64,000 bases of DNA from Desulfosporosinus orientis DSM 765 (GTDB taxonomy: Bacteria; Bacillota; Desulfitobacteriia; Desulfitobacteriales; Desulfitobacteriaceae). Numbering within the stretch: position 1 is the stretch's first letter; every line of letters begins with the position of its first letter. This document shows positions 8,565 to 17,722 of the stretch, one piece after another. Where the stretch lies: assembly GCF_000235605.1 (NCBI RefSeq), contig NC_016584.1:40001-104000 (forward strand). Reading direction: 5' to 3'. A program made the position numbers and the translations under genes. The notes under the pieces were generated by a model. The model was not told the DNA's origin. It worked only from the letters and a program-made list of their open reading frames with translations, and did not search any database.

Positions 8565-9365
8565 TTGGCAGATCATGTAGAAGGGAAACTGCTTATTATT
8601 GGAGGCGCAGAGGATAAGAAAAATGAATGCAAAATTCTCAAGCGATTCGTTGATGAATCTGGGGGCAGAGAAAGTTGTATAACAGTACTAACCGCTGCCA
8701 CCGAATATCCCCTTCAGGTAGGCACTGAGTATCATGCTTTGTTTCTTGAACTAGGAGCAAAAGAAGTTCAAGTTCTTGATGTTTCAGACCGTACTCAGGC
8801 CAATCGGAAAGGTATTGAAAAGGAGTTGGACAAAGCAACGGGACTTTTTTTTACAGGGGGCGATCAACTTCGCATTACCGGTTTATTAGGGGGTACCATA
8901 TTAGGGAGAACGCTGCAAACCTTATATGAACGGGGGATTATTATTGCGGGGACAAGTGCTGGAGCTTCTGTAATGTCGGACACAATGATTGTGGGAGGAG
9001 AAGCAGGAACGGCCAAAAAGAACACCTTAACTATGGCACCCGGTTTGGGCTTGCTTCGTTCTGTGGTGGTTGATCAGCATTTTGCACAGCGCGGAAGAAT
9101 TGGCAGACTATTATCGGCTGTTTCTCAAAATCCCTATGTTCTTGGGGTGGGAATCGATGAGGATACGGCTATTTTAGTACAGTCCGATGGAAAGTTTTCG
9201 GTTATTGGCAGCAATACAGTAACAGTTATTGATGCATCTGCTTCTACAACGACGAATGTTTCGGAAACTACTCCAGGGCAATCCCTTGTCTTAAGCCCAA
9301 TTTTAATGCATGTTCTATCTGAAGGGTATGGTTTTGATCTTAAGCAGCGAGTTTCTTTGCTCTAA
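8565..9365 (+). CDS. cphB: Cyanophycinase
   Basis: A 266-aa peptidase S51-family enzyme. The nucleophile Ser131 sits in GTSAGAS, and FFTGGDQ and VDQHF are typical cyanophycinase motifs. The enzyme cuts cyanophycin into beta-Asp-Arg dipeptides. TTG 8565 is used as the start because GGAGGG lies 6 nt upstream. The gene is followed by cphA in the same direction about 100 bp later, so degradation and synthesis of the storage polymer are encoded together. Confidence 0.9.
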   Translation: MADHVEGKLLIIGGAEDKKNECKILKRFVDESGGRESCITVLTAATEYPLQVGTEYHALFLELGAKEVQVLDVSDRTQANRKGIEKELDKATGLFFTGGDQLRITGLLGGTILGRTLQTLYERGIIIAGTSAGASVMSDTMIVGGEAGTAKKNTLTMAPGLGLLRSVVVDQHFAQRGRIGRLLSAVSQNPYVLGVGIDEDTAILVQSDGKFSVIGSNTVTVIDASASTTTNVSETTPGQSLVLSPILMHVLSEGYGFDLKQRVSLL

Positions 9366-9465
9366 ACAGAAGTAATACTCTGAACAAGGAATACCAAAAG
9401 GAAAAAAGGTTTAAACTAGTGGAGGATATTTGAACCAGTGCTGCTTAAGGAGGAACAAATATAAA

Positions 9466-12123
9466 ATGGAGATTATAGATATCCAAGCAATCGAAGGGGC
9501 TAATGTTTATAGCCATCGCCCAATTATTCGAGCGATTGTGGATCTCCAAGAATGGAATGACCGATTTACGAATGAACTGGAAGATTTTCGTCTTCAACTT
9601 GTAGAGCAATTACCCTCGTTAGTAGAGCACTATTGCTCACGGGGCAAAAGAGGCGGATTTCTGGAACGGTTACAAGAAGGAACCCTTATAGGGCATGTCA
9701 TTGAACATGTAACTATAGAGCTTTTAACCCAAGCAGGTCAGACAATAAAATACGGAAAAACGATGTCCATTTTGGACCAGCCTGGGCGTTATGAAATTAT
9801 TTTCAATTACGAAGTTAAAGAAGGGGCTATTGAGGGCTTTAAACAAGGGTTTTTACTTGTAAGTACTCTTCTTAAAGATCAAAGCTTTGATGTATCCCTA
9901 GCAGTTGATAGGATCAAGACCATCATGGAACGCTGCAAATTAGGGGTATCCACTCAAGCGATTGTGGATGCCTGTCAAGCTCGGGGAATCCCAGTTTGTC
10001 GAATGAATGAGGGGAGCCTGTTGCAATTGGGGTATGGCCGGAACCAACGACGCATCCAAGCAACCATTACAGATTCAACATCTAGTATAGGGGTTGATAT
10101 TGCTTGTGATAAAGAGATCACTAAAAAGATCTTAAGCGAAGGAGGGGTTCCGGTTCCTTATGGATATATCGTCGGAACGGAAGAAGAGGCTGTTGAGGCC
10201 TTTTTGGATATGAACGCCACTGCAGTGATCAAGCCTTTACATGGTAACCAGGGAAAAGGGGTAACACTTCAGCTTACAAATGAAGCAGAAGTTAGAGCGG
10301 CGTTTAAGGTAGCTCAAAACTATGGACATTGGGTCATCATTGAAGAATATATTGAGGGACAGCACTATCGTTTGGTTGTTGTCGGAGATCGTCTGATTGC
10401 TGCCGCCAAGAGGGTGCCGGCTCATGTTGTTGGAGATGGTATTTCCACCATTGAGGAACTGGTCGCTCAAACCAATAAGGATCCATTACGTGGGGAAGAC
10501 CATGAAAACGTCTTAACAAAAATTACAATTGATTCTGTTGTTCTACTAAACTTGAGACTTAAAAACCTAACCTTATCCTCTGTTCCTAAACAAGGAGAAA
10601 TAGTTTATTTGAGAGACAGTGCTAATCTAAGCACTGGGGGAATTGCTGAAGATGTGACGGATCTTGTTCATCCAGATAATGCTGATTTAGCTGTTTATGC
10701 AGCGAAGTTAATAGGACTGGATGTTGCAGGGATCGATTTAGTGATTAAGAATATAGAGGCCTCATATCGAGAGGGAAGCGGGCACGTTATTGAAGTTAAT
10801 GCTGCACCAGGAATTCGCATGCATCATTTTCCCAGCAAAGGAGCTGCCAGGGATGTAGGCAAGGCTATTGTCGAGGAAATAATTCCTGCAGGAAATGGGC
10901 GAATACCTATCGTTGCCATAAGCGGCACTAATGGAAAAACCACTACTACCCGTATGATCAGCAAAATACTTTCGGATCAGAAACTCATTGTTGGAATGAC
11001 GTCAACGGATGGAATATACATCAATAAAAAGTTATTGGTTAAAGGGGATATGACAGGGCCGGAGAGCGCCAAGACTGTCTTAAGGCACCCTCAAGTTCAA
11101 GTTGCTGTTTTAGAAACTGCAAGAGGGGGAATTCTTCGCTCAGGTTTGGGTTATGATTATGCGGATGTAGCAGTAGTCACCAATGTTTCCAATGATCATC
11201 TTGGGCAGTATGGAATAGAGAGTCTTGAAGACATTGCTCACGTTAAAAGTCTGGTGGCAGAGGTTATCAAGCCCCATAGTTATGTCGTCCTAAATGCTGA
11301 TGATCCCTATGTTGTTCAAATGGCTAAACGCACCCAAGGGAGAGTTATCTTTTTTAGTACTGAAAAAGACAATATCTATATTCGCAAACATCTGGGCAAA
11401 GGCGGAATAGCTGTTTTCGTACGCAGAGGGATGATCTTACTTTGTCAAGGATCCCAAGTCTTCAAAATTTGTTCCGTAAAACAGATTCCGGTTACTTGGG
11501 AGGGCAAAGCTAAACACAATATCCAAAATGCTTTGGCAGCAATAGCATCAGGATGGGCATTGGGGATGAGTACGACAGCGATTCGGGATTCACTTCAGGA
11601 GTTTTCTTCGGATGTGGAGCATAATCGCGGTAGGCTTAATTTGTATAAAATTAACGGAGTTGATGTGTTTATTGATTATGGACACAACTCTGCCGGGATT
11701 CAAGAGATTGTTAACACCTTGAAGTACTTTAAAAAGAAGAATTTAGTTGGTTGTGTAACGGTTCCCGGTGATCGATCAGACGAGACAGTGCGGGAGGTTG
11801 GCCGAATAGCTGCCAAGGGCTTTCAGCGTTTGGTGATTCGAGAGGACCGTGACTTACGCGGGCGAAAACCGGGAGAAATAGCCCAAATGATCTATGACGA
11901 GGCTATTCTATCTGGTATGGATGCGCAAAAAATTAAGATTATATTACCTGAAACAGAAGCCTTTTCTAAGGGGCTGGACAGCTGTGTTCCCGGTGATACA
12001 TTTGTCATGTTCTATGAGCATCTGGAACCTATCGAAGAGGAAATTCGCAGGAGAATGGAATTACAAAAAGCCTTGTCCTATATACCAGCAAAGAATGAAT
12101 GGGTTGTTGGCGGAGAATATTAA
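9466..12123 (+). CDS. cphA: Cyanophycin synthetase
   Basis: An 885-aa enzyme when started at ATG 9466, which follows AAGGAGGA; the frame stays open to TTG 9430. Layout: N-terminal domain (about 1-160), ATP-grasp domain (about 165-480, with an LQEWNDRFTNELEDF-type start region) and a Mur-ligase-like domain with the P-loop GTNGKTTTT from residue 487 and NVSNDH further on. It builds multi-L-arginyl-poly-L-aspartate from Asp, Arg and ATP without ribosomes. The length is normal for CphA. A perfect terminator follows. Presence in an anaerobic spore former suggests a nitrogen reserve, possibly for sporulation or germination (inference). Confidence 0.93.
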   Translation: MEIIDIQAIEGANVYSHRPIIRAIVDLQEWNDRFTNELEDFRLQLVEQLPSLVEHYCSRGKRGGFLERLQEGTLIGHVIEHVTIELLTQAGQTIKYGKTMSILDQPGRYEIIFNYEVKEGAIEGFKQGFLLVSTLLKDQSFDVSLAVDRIKTIMERCKLGVSTQAIVDACQARGIPVCRMNEGSLLQLGYGRNQRRIQATITDSTSSIGVDIACDKEITKKILSEGGVPVPYGYIVGTEEEAVEAFLDMNATAVIKPLHGNQGKGVTLQLTNEAEVRAAFKVAQNYGHWVIIEEYIEGQHYRLVVVGDRLIAAAKRVPAHVVGDGISTIEELVAQTNKDPLRGEDHENVLTKITIDSVVLLNLRLKNLTLSSVPKQGEIVYLRDSANLSTGGIAEDVTDLVHPDNADLAVYAAKLIGLDVAGIDLVIKNIEASYREGSGHVIEVNAAPGIRMHHFPSKGAARDVGKAIVEEIIPAGNGRIPIVAISGTNGKTTTTRMISKILSDQKLIVGMTSTDGIYINKKLLVKGDMTGPESAKTVLRHPQVQVAVLETARGGILRSGLGYDYADVAVVTNVSNDHLGQYGIESLEDIAHVKSLVAEVIKPHSYVVLNADDPYVVQMAKRTQGRVIFFSTEKDNIYIRKHLGKGGIAVFVRRGMILLCQGSQVFKICSVKQIPVTWEGKAKHNIQNALAAIASGWALGMSTTAIRDSLQEFSSDVEHNRGRLNLYKINGVDVFIDYGHNSAGIQEIVNTLKYFKKKNLVGCVTVPGDRSDETVREVGRIAAKGFQRLVIREDRDLRGRKPGEIAQMIYDEAILSGMDAQKIKIILPETEAFSKGLDSCVPGDTFVMFYEHLEPIEEEIRRRMELQKALSYIPAKNEWVVGGEY

Positions 12124-12148
12124 CATTTTTATGATGCTTTATGTTAGG

Positions 12149-12180
12149 AGAGGCGAAGAAAATTCTTCGCCTCTTAACTT
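12149..12180 (+). terminator. Terminator after cphA
   Basis: A perfect 12-bp stem AGAGGCGAAGAA / 12163-12174 with a 2-nt apical gap, followed by TAACTTT. Confidence 0.7.
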
Positions 12181-12271
12181 TAGTCCGAAAAATACCCCGA
12201 AAAATTCTTTTTACTCCCAGGACTCACAGGAATTTTTCCATTTGGAAAGCTGGAACTCCACCTTGAAAATA

Positions 12272-12279
12272 TGTATAAT
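12272..12279 (+). promoter_or_regulatory. -10 element for ispE
   Basis: A perfect TATAAT at 12274-12279 preceded by TG lies 41 bp before the ispE start; the -35 region (around 12251-12256) is weak. Confidence 0.4.
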
Positions 12280-12320
12280 AAAAGGAAATGTTCTCTCAAT
12301 GTTCGGAAGAGGTAATGCAA

Positions 12321-13205
12321 ATGGAACAGTCTTTCCTTACAACGTTCGCAAACGCTAAGATAAATTTGGCTTTAGCCATTCAAGGAATTCAAGAAGATGG
12401 TTATCATGAACTTCAAAGTGTTATGCAATCTATTGAGTTGCATGACATTGTTCGAGTTCGACGTCATGGGGAAAAAGTAGTGTGTCGCTGTGGAGCATTA
12501 AGCGGACCTGGAAACCTAGCTTATAAAGCAGCTATAGAATTTTTGAGCCAAAGTGGAAAATCTGGAGGACTTGAAATTGAAATTAAAAAGCAGATTCCCA
12601 TTCAAGCAGGACTAGCTGGAGGAAGTACTGATGCAGCTGCAACCCTGCGGTTATTAAATCAACTCTATGGAAATCCTTTCAATAATGAGGAGTTGCTTAA
12701 ACTGGCAGCTCAATGTGGCGCAGATGTAGCTTTTTGTCTTCAAGGCGGGACAATGTGGGCTACAGGAAGAGGTGAGCAGCTTGAATTATTACCGGCGGCG
12801 CCTAGGGTAGATCTTGTTATAATGAAACCTTATGCTGGCGTAAACACAAGGGAAGCGTATCGGCGGTTTGATTTAGTTGGACATTCAGGGCAGCTAACAA
12901 GAAAGGATTGGGAAGAGGCTTTAGCGGGAGGGTCAATTAAACAGATTGCTGGCCTGCTCTATAACGATCTTGAGGCAGCTTCAATCCCGTTGGTGCCGCA
13001 AATTGATAAATTCAAGCAAAGCCTGCTAGAGTCAGGATGTTATGGATCCTTAATGTCCGGCAGTGGTTCAAGTGTCTTTGGAATTGCCCAAGGAGAGCAA
13101 CATGCAAGGCAGGTTGCTGAACAGTTGAGAAAAAAAGGCTTTAGAAATGTTTGGGTAACAAAAACGATAGGTGCAGTAACTAATTGTATGAAAGGGGATA
13201 GTTAG
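12321..13205 (+). CDS. ispE: 4-diphosphocytidyl-2-C-methylerythritol kinase
   Basis: A GHMP kinase of the methylerythritol phosphate isoprenoid pathway. AKINLALAI is the N-terminal motif and GLAGGSTDAAATL the glycine-rich phosphate loop; the C-terminal SGSGSSVFG is the third GHMP motif. ATG 12321 (294 aa) is chosen because AAGAGG lies 8 nt upstream; ATG 12288 and ATG 12315 are in-frame alternatives. Its stop abuts the ATG of the GntR regulator. In Bacillus ispE likewise precedes purR. Confidence 0.92.
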   Translation: MEQSFLTTFANAKINLALAIQGIQEDGYHELQSVMQSIELHDIVRVRRHGEKVVCRCGALSGPGNLAYKAAIEFLSQSGKSGGLEIEIKKQIPIQAGLAGGSTDAAATLRLLNQLYGNPFNNEELLKLAAQCGADVAFCLQGGTMWATGRGEQLELLPAAPRVDLVIMKPYAGVNTREAYRRFDLVGHSGQLTRKDWEEALAGGSIKQIAGLLYNDLEAASIPLVPQIDKFKQSLLESGCYGSLMSGSGSSVFGIAQGEQHARQVAEQLRKKGFRNVWVTKTIGAVTNCMKGDS

Positions 13206-13898
13206 ATGGGCAAACGATTATTACCGGTAATTCTTGACGGTTATAAACCGTTGAGGGAGATTGTTTTTGAATCTATGAGAGATGCTATTTTGAGTGGTGT
13301 TCTTCAACCTGGTGAGCGTTTAATGGAGATTCAGCTGGCAGAAGAAATGGGAGTTAGCAGAACCCCTGTACGTGAAGCCATTCGAAAACTGGAACTGGAA
13401 AATTTCGTAGTTATGATTCCTCGAAAAGGAGCTTACGTCGCTGGTGTTTCATCCAAAGATGTTGCTGATGTTTTTGAGATTCGATCCGCACTTGAAGGAT
13501 TAGCAGCAGGACTGGCAGCTGAACGTATTACTGAAGATGAATTGGAACAAATGGAACGGGTGTTGTTCTGCCGGTCGAACGAGGGAGATATGGATCTGGA
13601 AGAAGTTGTAAAGTCTGATACGGATTTTCATGCCTTAGTTTATAGTGCCAGCCGCAATGAACGGTTAATTCAAATTCTGGCCAATTTACGAGAACAAATC
13701 CAGCGTTTTAGGGCCACATCACTTGCTGTTCCAGGTCGGAACAAACTTGCGCTTGAGGAACACAGAGCCATTGTTGAAGCATTAAGAAATCATAATAGTG
13801 AGGAAGCGCAAGCTTTAGCTATGGCACATATCGTCACAGCTGAGAATGTTATGTTCGATGCTCTTAGTATTAAGAATGAGCCAGACAAGGTGGATTAA
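13206..13898 (+). CDS. GntR-family (FadR/FCD) transcription regulator
   Basis: A 230-aa regulator: winged helix-turn-helix at about residues 13-78 (LAEEMGVSRTPVREAIRKLE is the recognition region), followed by an all-helical FCD ligand domain with DVFEIRSALEGLAA, D-FH (TDFHALV) and EEHRAIVEAL metal-binding positions. It starts right after the ispE stop and is 5 nt from purR, so the three form one transcription unit. In several Clostridia a GntR gene sits here between ispE and purR. Ligand unknown; control of a carboxylate catabolic gene is the family norm. Confidence 0.88.
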   Translation: MGKRLLPVILDGYKPLREIVFESMRDAILSGVLQPGERLMEIQLAEEMGVSRTPVREAIRKLELENFVVMIPRKGAYVAGVSSKDVADVFEIRSALEGLAAGLAAERITEDELEQMERVLFCRSNEGDMDLEEVVKSDTDFHALVYSASRNERLIQILANLREQIQRFRATSLAVPGRNKLALEEHRAIVEALRNHNSEEAQALAMAHIVTAENVMFDALSIKNEPDKVD

Positions 13899-13903
13899 CA
13901 ATT

Positions 13904-14725
13904 GTGGAGAAGATGAAGAGAGCGGAGCGGATGGTCGCGATCACTCAACTGTTGATGCAAAAACCGAATGTCCTTACACCTTTGACATTTTTTGCAGAAC
14001 AATTTCAAACAGCTAAGTCTACCATTAGTGAAGACTTGATGGCCGTGAAAGGGAGTCTTTTGTTATCCGGGCACGGTCATTTGGAGACAATTTCCGGAGC
14101 GGCGGGGGGAGTGCGCTATATTCCGGAAATTTCAAATCAAGAGGCAACCCAAGTTCTAGATAGGCTTGCTGAACGTCTGAACGAAAAAGAGCGGATCCTT
14201 GCCGGGGGTTTTCTCTATATGACCGATTTATTATTTGATCCCTCAGTCCTGCGTCCTCTTGGCCTAATTTTTGCGGGAGCATTTCGAGACAAGAAACCGG
14301 ATGTTGTCGTTACCATTGAAACTAAAGGAATTCCTTTAGCCCTTGTTACGGCAGAGGCTTTAGGGCTGCCTATGGTGGTTATACGAAGCGGTAATAAAGT
14401 CACGGAAGGTTCCTCTGTAAGCATCAATTATGTTTCCGGATCATCCCGGCGTATTCAAACAATGTCACTCTCCCGTAGGGCTTTAGAGCCCCAAAAGAGA
14501 GTTCTGATCATTGATGATTTCATGAAAGCGGGTGGCACCGCCTTAGGAATCAAAAATCTGATGAAAGAATTTGAAGCAGATGTTGTTGGAATTGGGATTT
14601 TAGTTGAAGCTCAATTAAACAATGAGCCTAAACTTGTCGAAGGATATTTGTCCCTTTTACAGCTGAAGGAACTTGATCCTTATTCCGGTAAGGCCTCGGT
14701 CGTTCCAATAGCTTGCTTCTTCTAG
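13904..14725 (+). CDS. purR: Purine operon repressor PurR
   Basis: A 273-aa protein of the Bacillus PurR type: N-terminal winged helix (about 1-75) and a phosphoribosyltransferase-like domain with the PRPP motif VLIIDDFMKAGGTA (about 199-212). PurR represses purine synthesis genes and is released by PRPP. Start GTG 13904 follows AAGGTGG by 11 nt; ATG 13913 is an alternative. Conserved position between ispE and spoVG. Confidence 0.92.
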   Translation: MEKMKRAERMVAITQLLMQKPNVLTPLTFFAEQFQTAKSTISEDLMAVKGSLLLSGHGHLETISGAAGGVRYIPEISNQEATQVLDRLAERLNEKERILAGGFLYMTDLLFDPSVLRPLGLIFAGAFRDKKPDVVVTIETKGIPLALVTAEALGLPMVVIRSGNKVTEGSSVSINYVSGSSRRIQTMSLSRRALEPQKRVLIIDDFMKAGGTALGIKNLMKEFEADVVGIGILVEAQLNNEPKLVEGYLSLLQLKELDPYSGKASVVPIACFF

Positions 14726-14772
14726 AAATTTTGATTTTATAAAATTTAATAAAAATTTCATGGAATAAAGGC

Positions 14773-14797
14773 AGGATTTTTTTACCATACAGAGAAT
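14773..14797 (+). promoter_or_regulatory. Sigma-H-type promoter of spoVG
   Basis: AGGATTT at 14773-14779 and GAAT at 14794-14797 with 14 nt between them fit the sigma-H consensus (AGGAwww, then RnnGAAT). Bacillus spoVG is a well-known sigma-H gene, so spacing and context agree. Confidence 0.65.
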
Positions 14798-14841
14798 ATT
14801 ATTATGAACAGGCCCGGAAAGTGGAAGGGTGGTGATTCATA

Positions 14842-15096
14842 ATGAATATTACCGATGTGCGGGTTCGGAAGATTAATACTGAAGGAAAGATGAAAGCGGT
14901 GGTCTCTGTCACATTTGATAATGCTTTTGTCGTTCACGATGTCAAAGTTGTTGAAGGAATGAATGGAATTTTTGTTGCTATGCCCAGCCGTAAAACTCCT
15001 GAAGGGGAATTCCGGGATATAGCTCATCCTATTTCGGCAGATGCACGAGAAGTCATTCAAACTGCAGTACTAAAAGCTTACCAAGAAGCCATTTGA
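14842..15096 (+). CDS. spoVG: Septation/sporulation regulator SpoVG
   Basis: An 84-aa SpoVG protein with the conserved [11 protein letters not shown] start and the [19 protein letters not shown] core. SpoVG is a small nucleic-acid-binding protein affecting asymmetric septation, cortex formation and, in other Firmicutes, virulence or capsule gene expression. GGGTGGTG lies about 8 nt before the ATG. It has its own sigma-H-like promoter and sits between purR and glmU exactly as in Bacillus. Confidence 0.95.
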   Translation: MNITDVRVRKINTEGKMKAVVSVTFDNAFVVHDVKVVEGMNGIFVAMPSRKTPEGEFRDIAHPISADAREVIQTAVLKAYQEAI

Positions 15097-15113
15097 AACG
15101 CTTATTTTAGATA

Positions 15114-15168
15114 TTTTAGACATGTTGAAGGGGACCTGGCAGTTAGGTCTCCTTCAACATGTCTAAAA
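15114..15168. terminator. Long hairpin between spoVG and glmU
   Basis: A 24-bp stem (18 perfect pairs, then one G-T and five more) with a 7-nt loop, bounded by TTTT on the left and AAAAAA on the right. No classic T tract follows on the plus strand, so it may act as a terminator of spoVG, a processing site or a transcript stabiliser. Confidence 0.55.
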
Positions 15169-15282
15169 AACTTAAGGAGATTAGAAAAAATTGGATGGTT
15201 TTTAGCAAAAGGAAAAAAGGATTCTTGCATATTTTGGCGAATAAACAACTTTTGAGGTGAAAATATGGTAAAAAACTCTTGG

Positions 15283-15311
15283 TTGCACTAATGCCTTCCG
15301 AAAGTTATACT
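15283..15311 (+). promoter_or_regulatory. Sigma-A promoter for glmU-prs
   Basis: TTGCAC at 15283-15288 and TATACT at 15306-15311 with exactly 17 bp between, 56 bp before glmU. Confidence 0.65.
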
Positions 15312-15367
15312 TTTACGGGTATATAAAATAAGTAGAGGTTAAACTAGAGCTGGAGGCGAATTAGATT

Positions 15368-16729
15368 ATGTCTAATTTGGTAGCAGTGATCATGGCAGCA
15401 GGAAAAGGAACAAGAATGAAATCCAAGCTGCCAAAAGTCATGCATACGTTATCTGGAAAAACTCTCATAGAACATGTCTTAGATATGGTAGGTCAAGTTG
15501 GAGTTTCGCGTCCTCTTGTTATTGTTGGACATGGACGGGAGAGTATAGAAGCCCGTATCCGTAATCGGGCAGAGATTATCATTCAGAAAGAACAGCTGGG
15601 TACAGGGCATGCGGTTATGCAAGCATTGCCGTATATAGATGATGACCAAACTATACTTGTTTTAAGCGGGGATCAACCGCTGCTTAAAGCAAAGACATTA
15701 AACACTCTTGTCCAACTGCACCAAGCTCAGGAGGCCAGCGCAACTGTATTGACGGCTTATATGGAGGAACCTTTTGGTTATGGCCGAGTTCTCAAAAATG
15801 GCGAGAATCTTGTTAAGATTGTTGAGGAAAAGGATGCCTCGAATGAGGAGCGGAAAATTAAGGAAATCAATACAGGGACTTATTGCTTTAAAGGTTCTGC
15901 CCTGAAAGAATCTTTAAGCATGATTACGACTAAAAATGCCCAAGGGGAATACTATCTGACGGAAGTGTTTGATGTTTTACTTAGACAAGGACAAAAAATA
16001 TTGACTTATTGTACGTCTAACTCTTTGGAAGCTTTAGGAATCAATAGTCGTGGTCAGTTAGCAGAAGCTGAGGGAATTGTTCGGAGGAATATTTTAGAGT
16101 ATTGGATGTCTGAAGGTGTTACTATTGTAGATCCGGGGTCAACATTTATTGATGCAGAGGTAAAATTGGGACAGGACGTGACGATTCTTCCCTTTACAAG
16201 ATTATTAGGAAACACAGTAATAGAAGAAGATGCTGTTATAGGCCCTCAGACTAGTCTGGAGAATTGCAGTGTTGGACGCAGTTCAGAGGTGATTAACACG
16301 GTTGCCCGAGATGCCCAGATCGGAGAAGCGTGTATGATTGGACCTTTTTGCTATTTGCGGCCAGGCACTAAACTTGAAGCAGGAGTAAAAGTAGGGGATT
16401 TTGTAGAAATCAAGAATAGTTGGATTGAAACAGGTGCAAAAGTGCCCCATTTGAGCTATATTGGAGATACACATGTTGGAAAGTCGGCAAATATCGGAGC
16501 AGGTACAATTACCTGTAACTATGATGGGATTAACAAGCATCCCACGAAAATCGGCGATCATGCCTTTATTGGCAGTAATACAAATTTAGTTGCTCCACTG
16601 GAAATTGGGGAGTACGCAGTGACGGGTGCGGGGTCTACTATTACTAAAAATGTTCCTGCCAAAGCCTTGGCAGTTGAACGGAGCCAACAGGTCATTAAGG
16701 AACATTGGTATCGAGAAAAGATTAAATAG
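15368..16729 (+). CDS. glmU: Bifunctional GlcNAc-1-P uridyltransferase/acetyltransferase
   Basis: A 453-aa enzyme making UDP-GlcNAc for peptidoglycan. The N-terminal pyrophosphorylase domain has AAGKGTRMKS (residues 10-19), a GDQPLL metal site and an EKD motif; the C-terminal half is a left-handed beta-helix of hexapeptide repeats with HLSYIGD and IGAGTITCNYDG (acetyl-CoA and catalytic residues). GGAGG lies upstream of the ATG. It is 15 bp from prs, and both probably use the promoter at 15283. Confidence 0.95.
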   Translation: MSNLVAVIMAAGKGTRMKSKLPKVMHTLSGKTLIEHVLDMVGQVGVSRPLVIVGHGRESIEARIRNRAEIIIQKEQLGTGHAVMQALPYIDDDQTILVLSGDQPLLKAKTLNTLVQLHQAQEASATVLTAYMEEPFGYGRVLKNGENLVKIVEEKDASNEERKIKEINTGTYCFKGSALKESLSMITTKNAQGEYYLTEVFDVLLRQGQKILTYCTSNSLEALGINSRGQLAEAEGIVRRNILEYWMSEGVTIVDPGSTFIDAEVKLGQDVTILPFTRLLGNTVIEEDAVIGPQTSLENCSVGRSSEVINTVARDAQIGEACMIGPFCYLRPGTKLEAGVKVGDFVEIKNSWIETGAKVPHLSYIGDTHVGKSANIGAGTITCNYDGINKHPTKIGDHAFIGSNTNLVAPLEIGEYAVTGAGSTITKNVPAKALAVERSQQVIKEHWYREKIK

Positions 16730-16744
16730 GGGGCAATAATAGGC

Positions 16745-17686
16745 ATGGCAGCAAAAGAATTTAAAATTTTTTGTGGGAATGCGAATCGTCCATTAGCACA
16801 AGAAATTGTGGACTATTTAGGAGTACCGTTAGGTGAAGCCAAAATCAAGCGTTTCCAAGATGGAGAGACCTGTCTGGCCATCGATGAAAGTGTTCGGGGG
16901 GCGGATATCTATGTTGTTCAGCCTACCTGTTATCCTACTAACGATAACATTATGGAATTGCTGATTATGATTGATGCTATTCGCAGGGCCTCTGCACGGC
17001 GGATTACGGCCGTAATGCCCTATTATGGCTATGCTCGTCAAGAGAGAAAGACCAGGGCGCGGGATCCCATTACGGCAAAGTTAATGGCAAATCTCATAAC
17101 GACCGCAGGAGCAGACCGTGTGGTTACTATGGATTTACACGCTCCGGCAATACAAGGATTTTTTGATATCCCGCTGGATCATTTGCCTGGGGTGCCTATC
17201 CTGGCAGAGTATTTCAGGGAGAAGGGATTAGAAAACATTTGTGTTGTTTCTCCGGATTTAGGTGGAGTAACACGTGCCAGAGACCTAGCCGAACGGATTG
17301 GAGCTACTCTGGCCATTATCGACAAACGCCGGCCGGAAGCCAATGTTTCAGAAATTATGCATGTCATCGGCGAACTCAAAGGAAAGACCGTCATTATGAT
17401 TGATGACATTATTGATACTGCCGGGACGATTACTCAAGGGGCTCAGGCCCTTATTGACAGAGGAGCTAAAGAAGTCTATGCATGCTGTACCCATCCGGTA
17501 TTGTCCGGCCCGGCAATTGATCGCTTAGCCAATTCTGTGATTCGGGAGGTTGTTGTCACGAATACCATTCCCTTAACTCGTGAGAAAGTAATTCCTCAAA
17601 TTAAAGTATTGTCTGTTGCACCGCTCTTAGGGGAGGCTATTGTCCGTATTCATGAGGATCTTTCGGTCAGCAAGCTGTTTAGTTAA
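16745..17686 (+). CDS. prs: Ribose-phosphate pyrophosphokinase
   Basis: A 313-aa PRPP synthetase (class I). Motifs: the N-terminal [20 protein letters not shown] (ATP-binding loop), and the PRPP loop [17 protein letters not shown] feeds purine, pyrimidine, NAD, His and Trp synthesis; its product is also the signal sensed by PurR encoded 3 kb upstream. The start is supported by AGGGGGC upstream. The shared terminator with the convergent PRC gene begins right after the stop. Confidence 0.95.
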   Translation: MAAKEFKIFCGNANRPLAQEIVDYLGVPLGEAKIKRFQDGETCLAIDESVRGADIYVVQPTCYPTNDNIMELLIMIDAIRRASARRITAVMPYYGYARQERKTRARDPITAKLMANLITTAGADRVVTMDLHAPAIQGFFDIPLDHLPGVPILAEYFREKGLENICVVSPDLGGVTRARDLAERIGATLAIIDKRRPEANVSEIMHVIGELKGKTVIMIDDIIDTAGTITQGAQALIDRGAKEVYACCTHPVLSGPAIDRLANSVIREVVVTNTIPLTREKVIPQIKVLSVAPLLGEAIVRIHEDLSVSKLFS

Positions 17687-17687
17687 G

Positions 17688-17722
17688 AAAGGCCCCCGGG
17701 GTATTACCCCTGGGGGTCTTTG
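17688..17722. terminator. Bidirectional terminator between prs and the PRC gene
   Basis: A GC-rich hairpin (GGCCCCCGGGGT / ACCCC-T-GGGGGTC) with TCTTT on the plus side; it contains the stop codon of the convergent minus-strand gene. Confidence 0.7.

Noticed and set aside
11894..12358. 154-codon frame overlapping the ends of cphA and ispE
   Set aside because: It is out of frame with both real genes, spans a terminator and has no domain.
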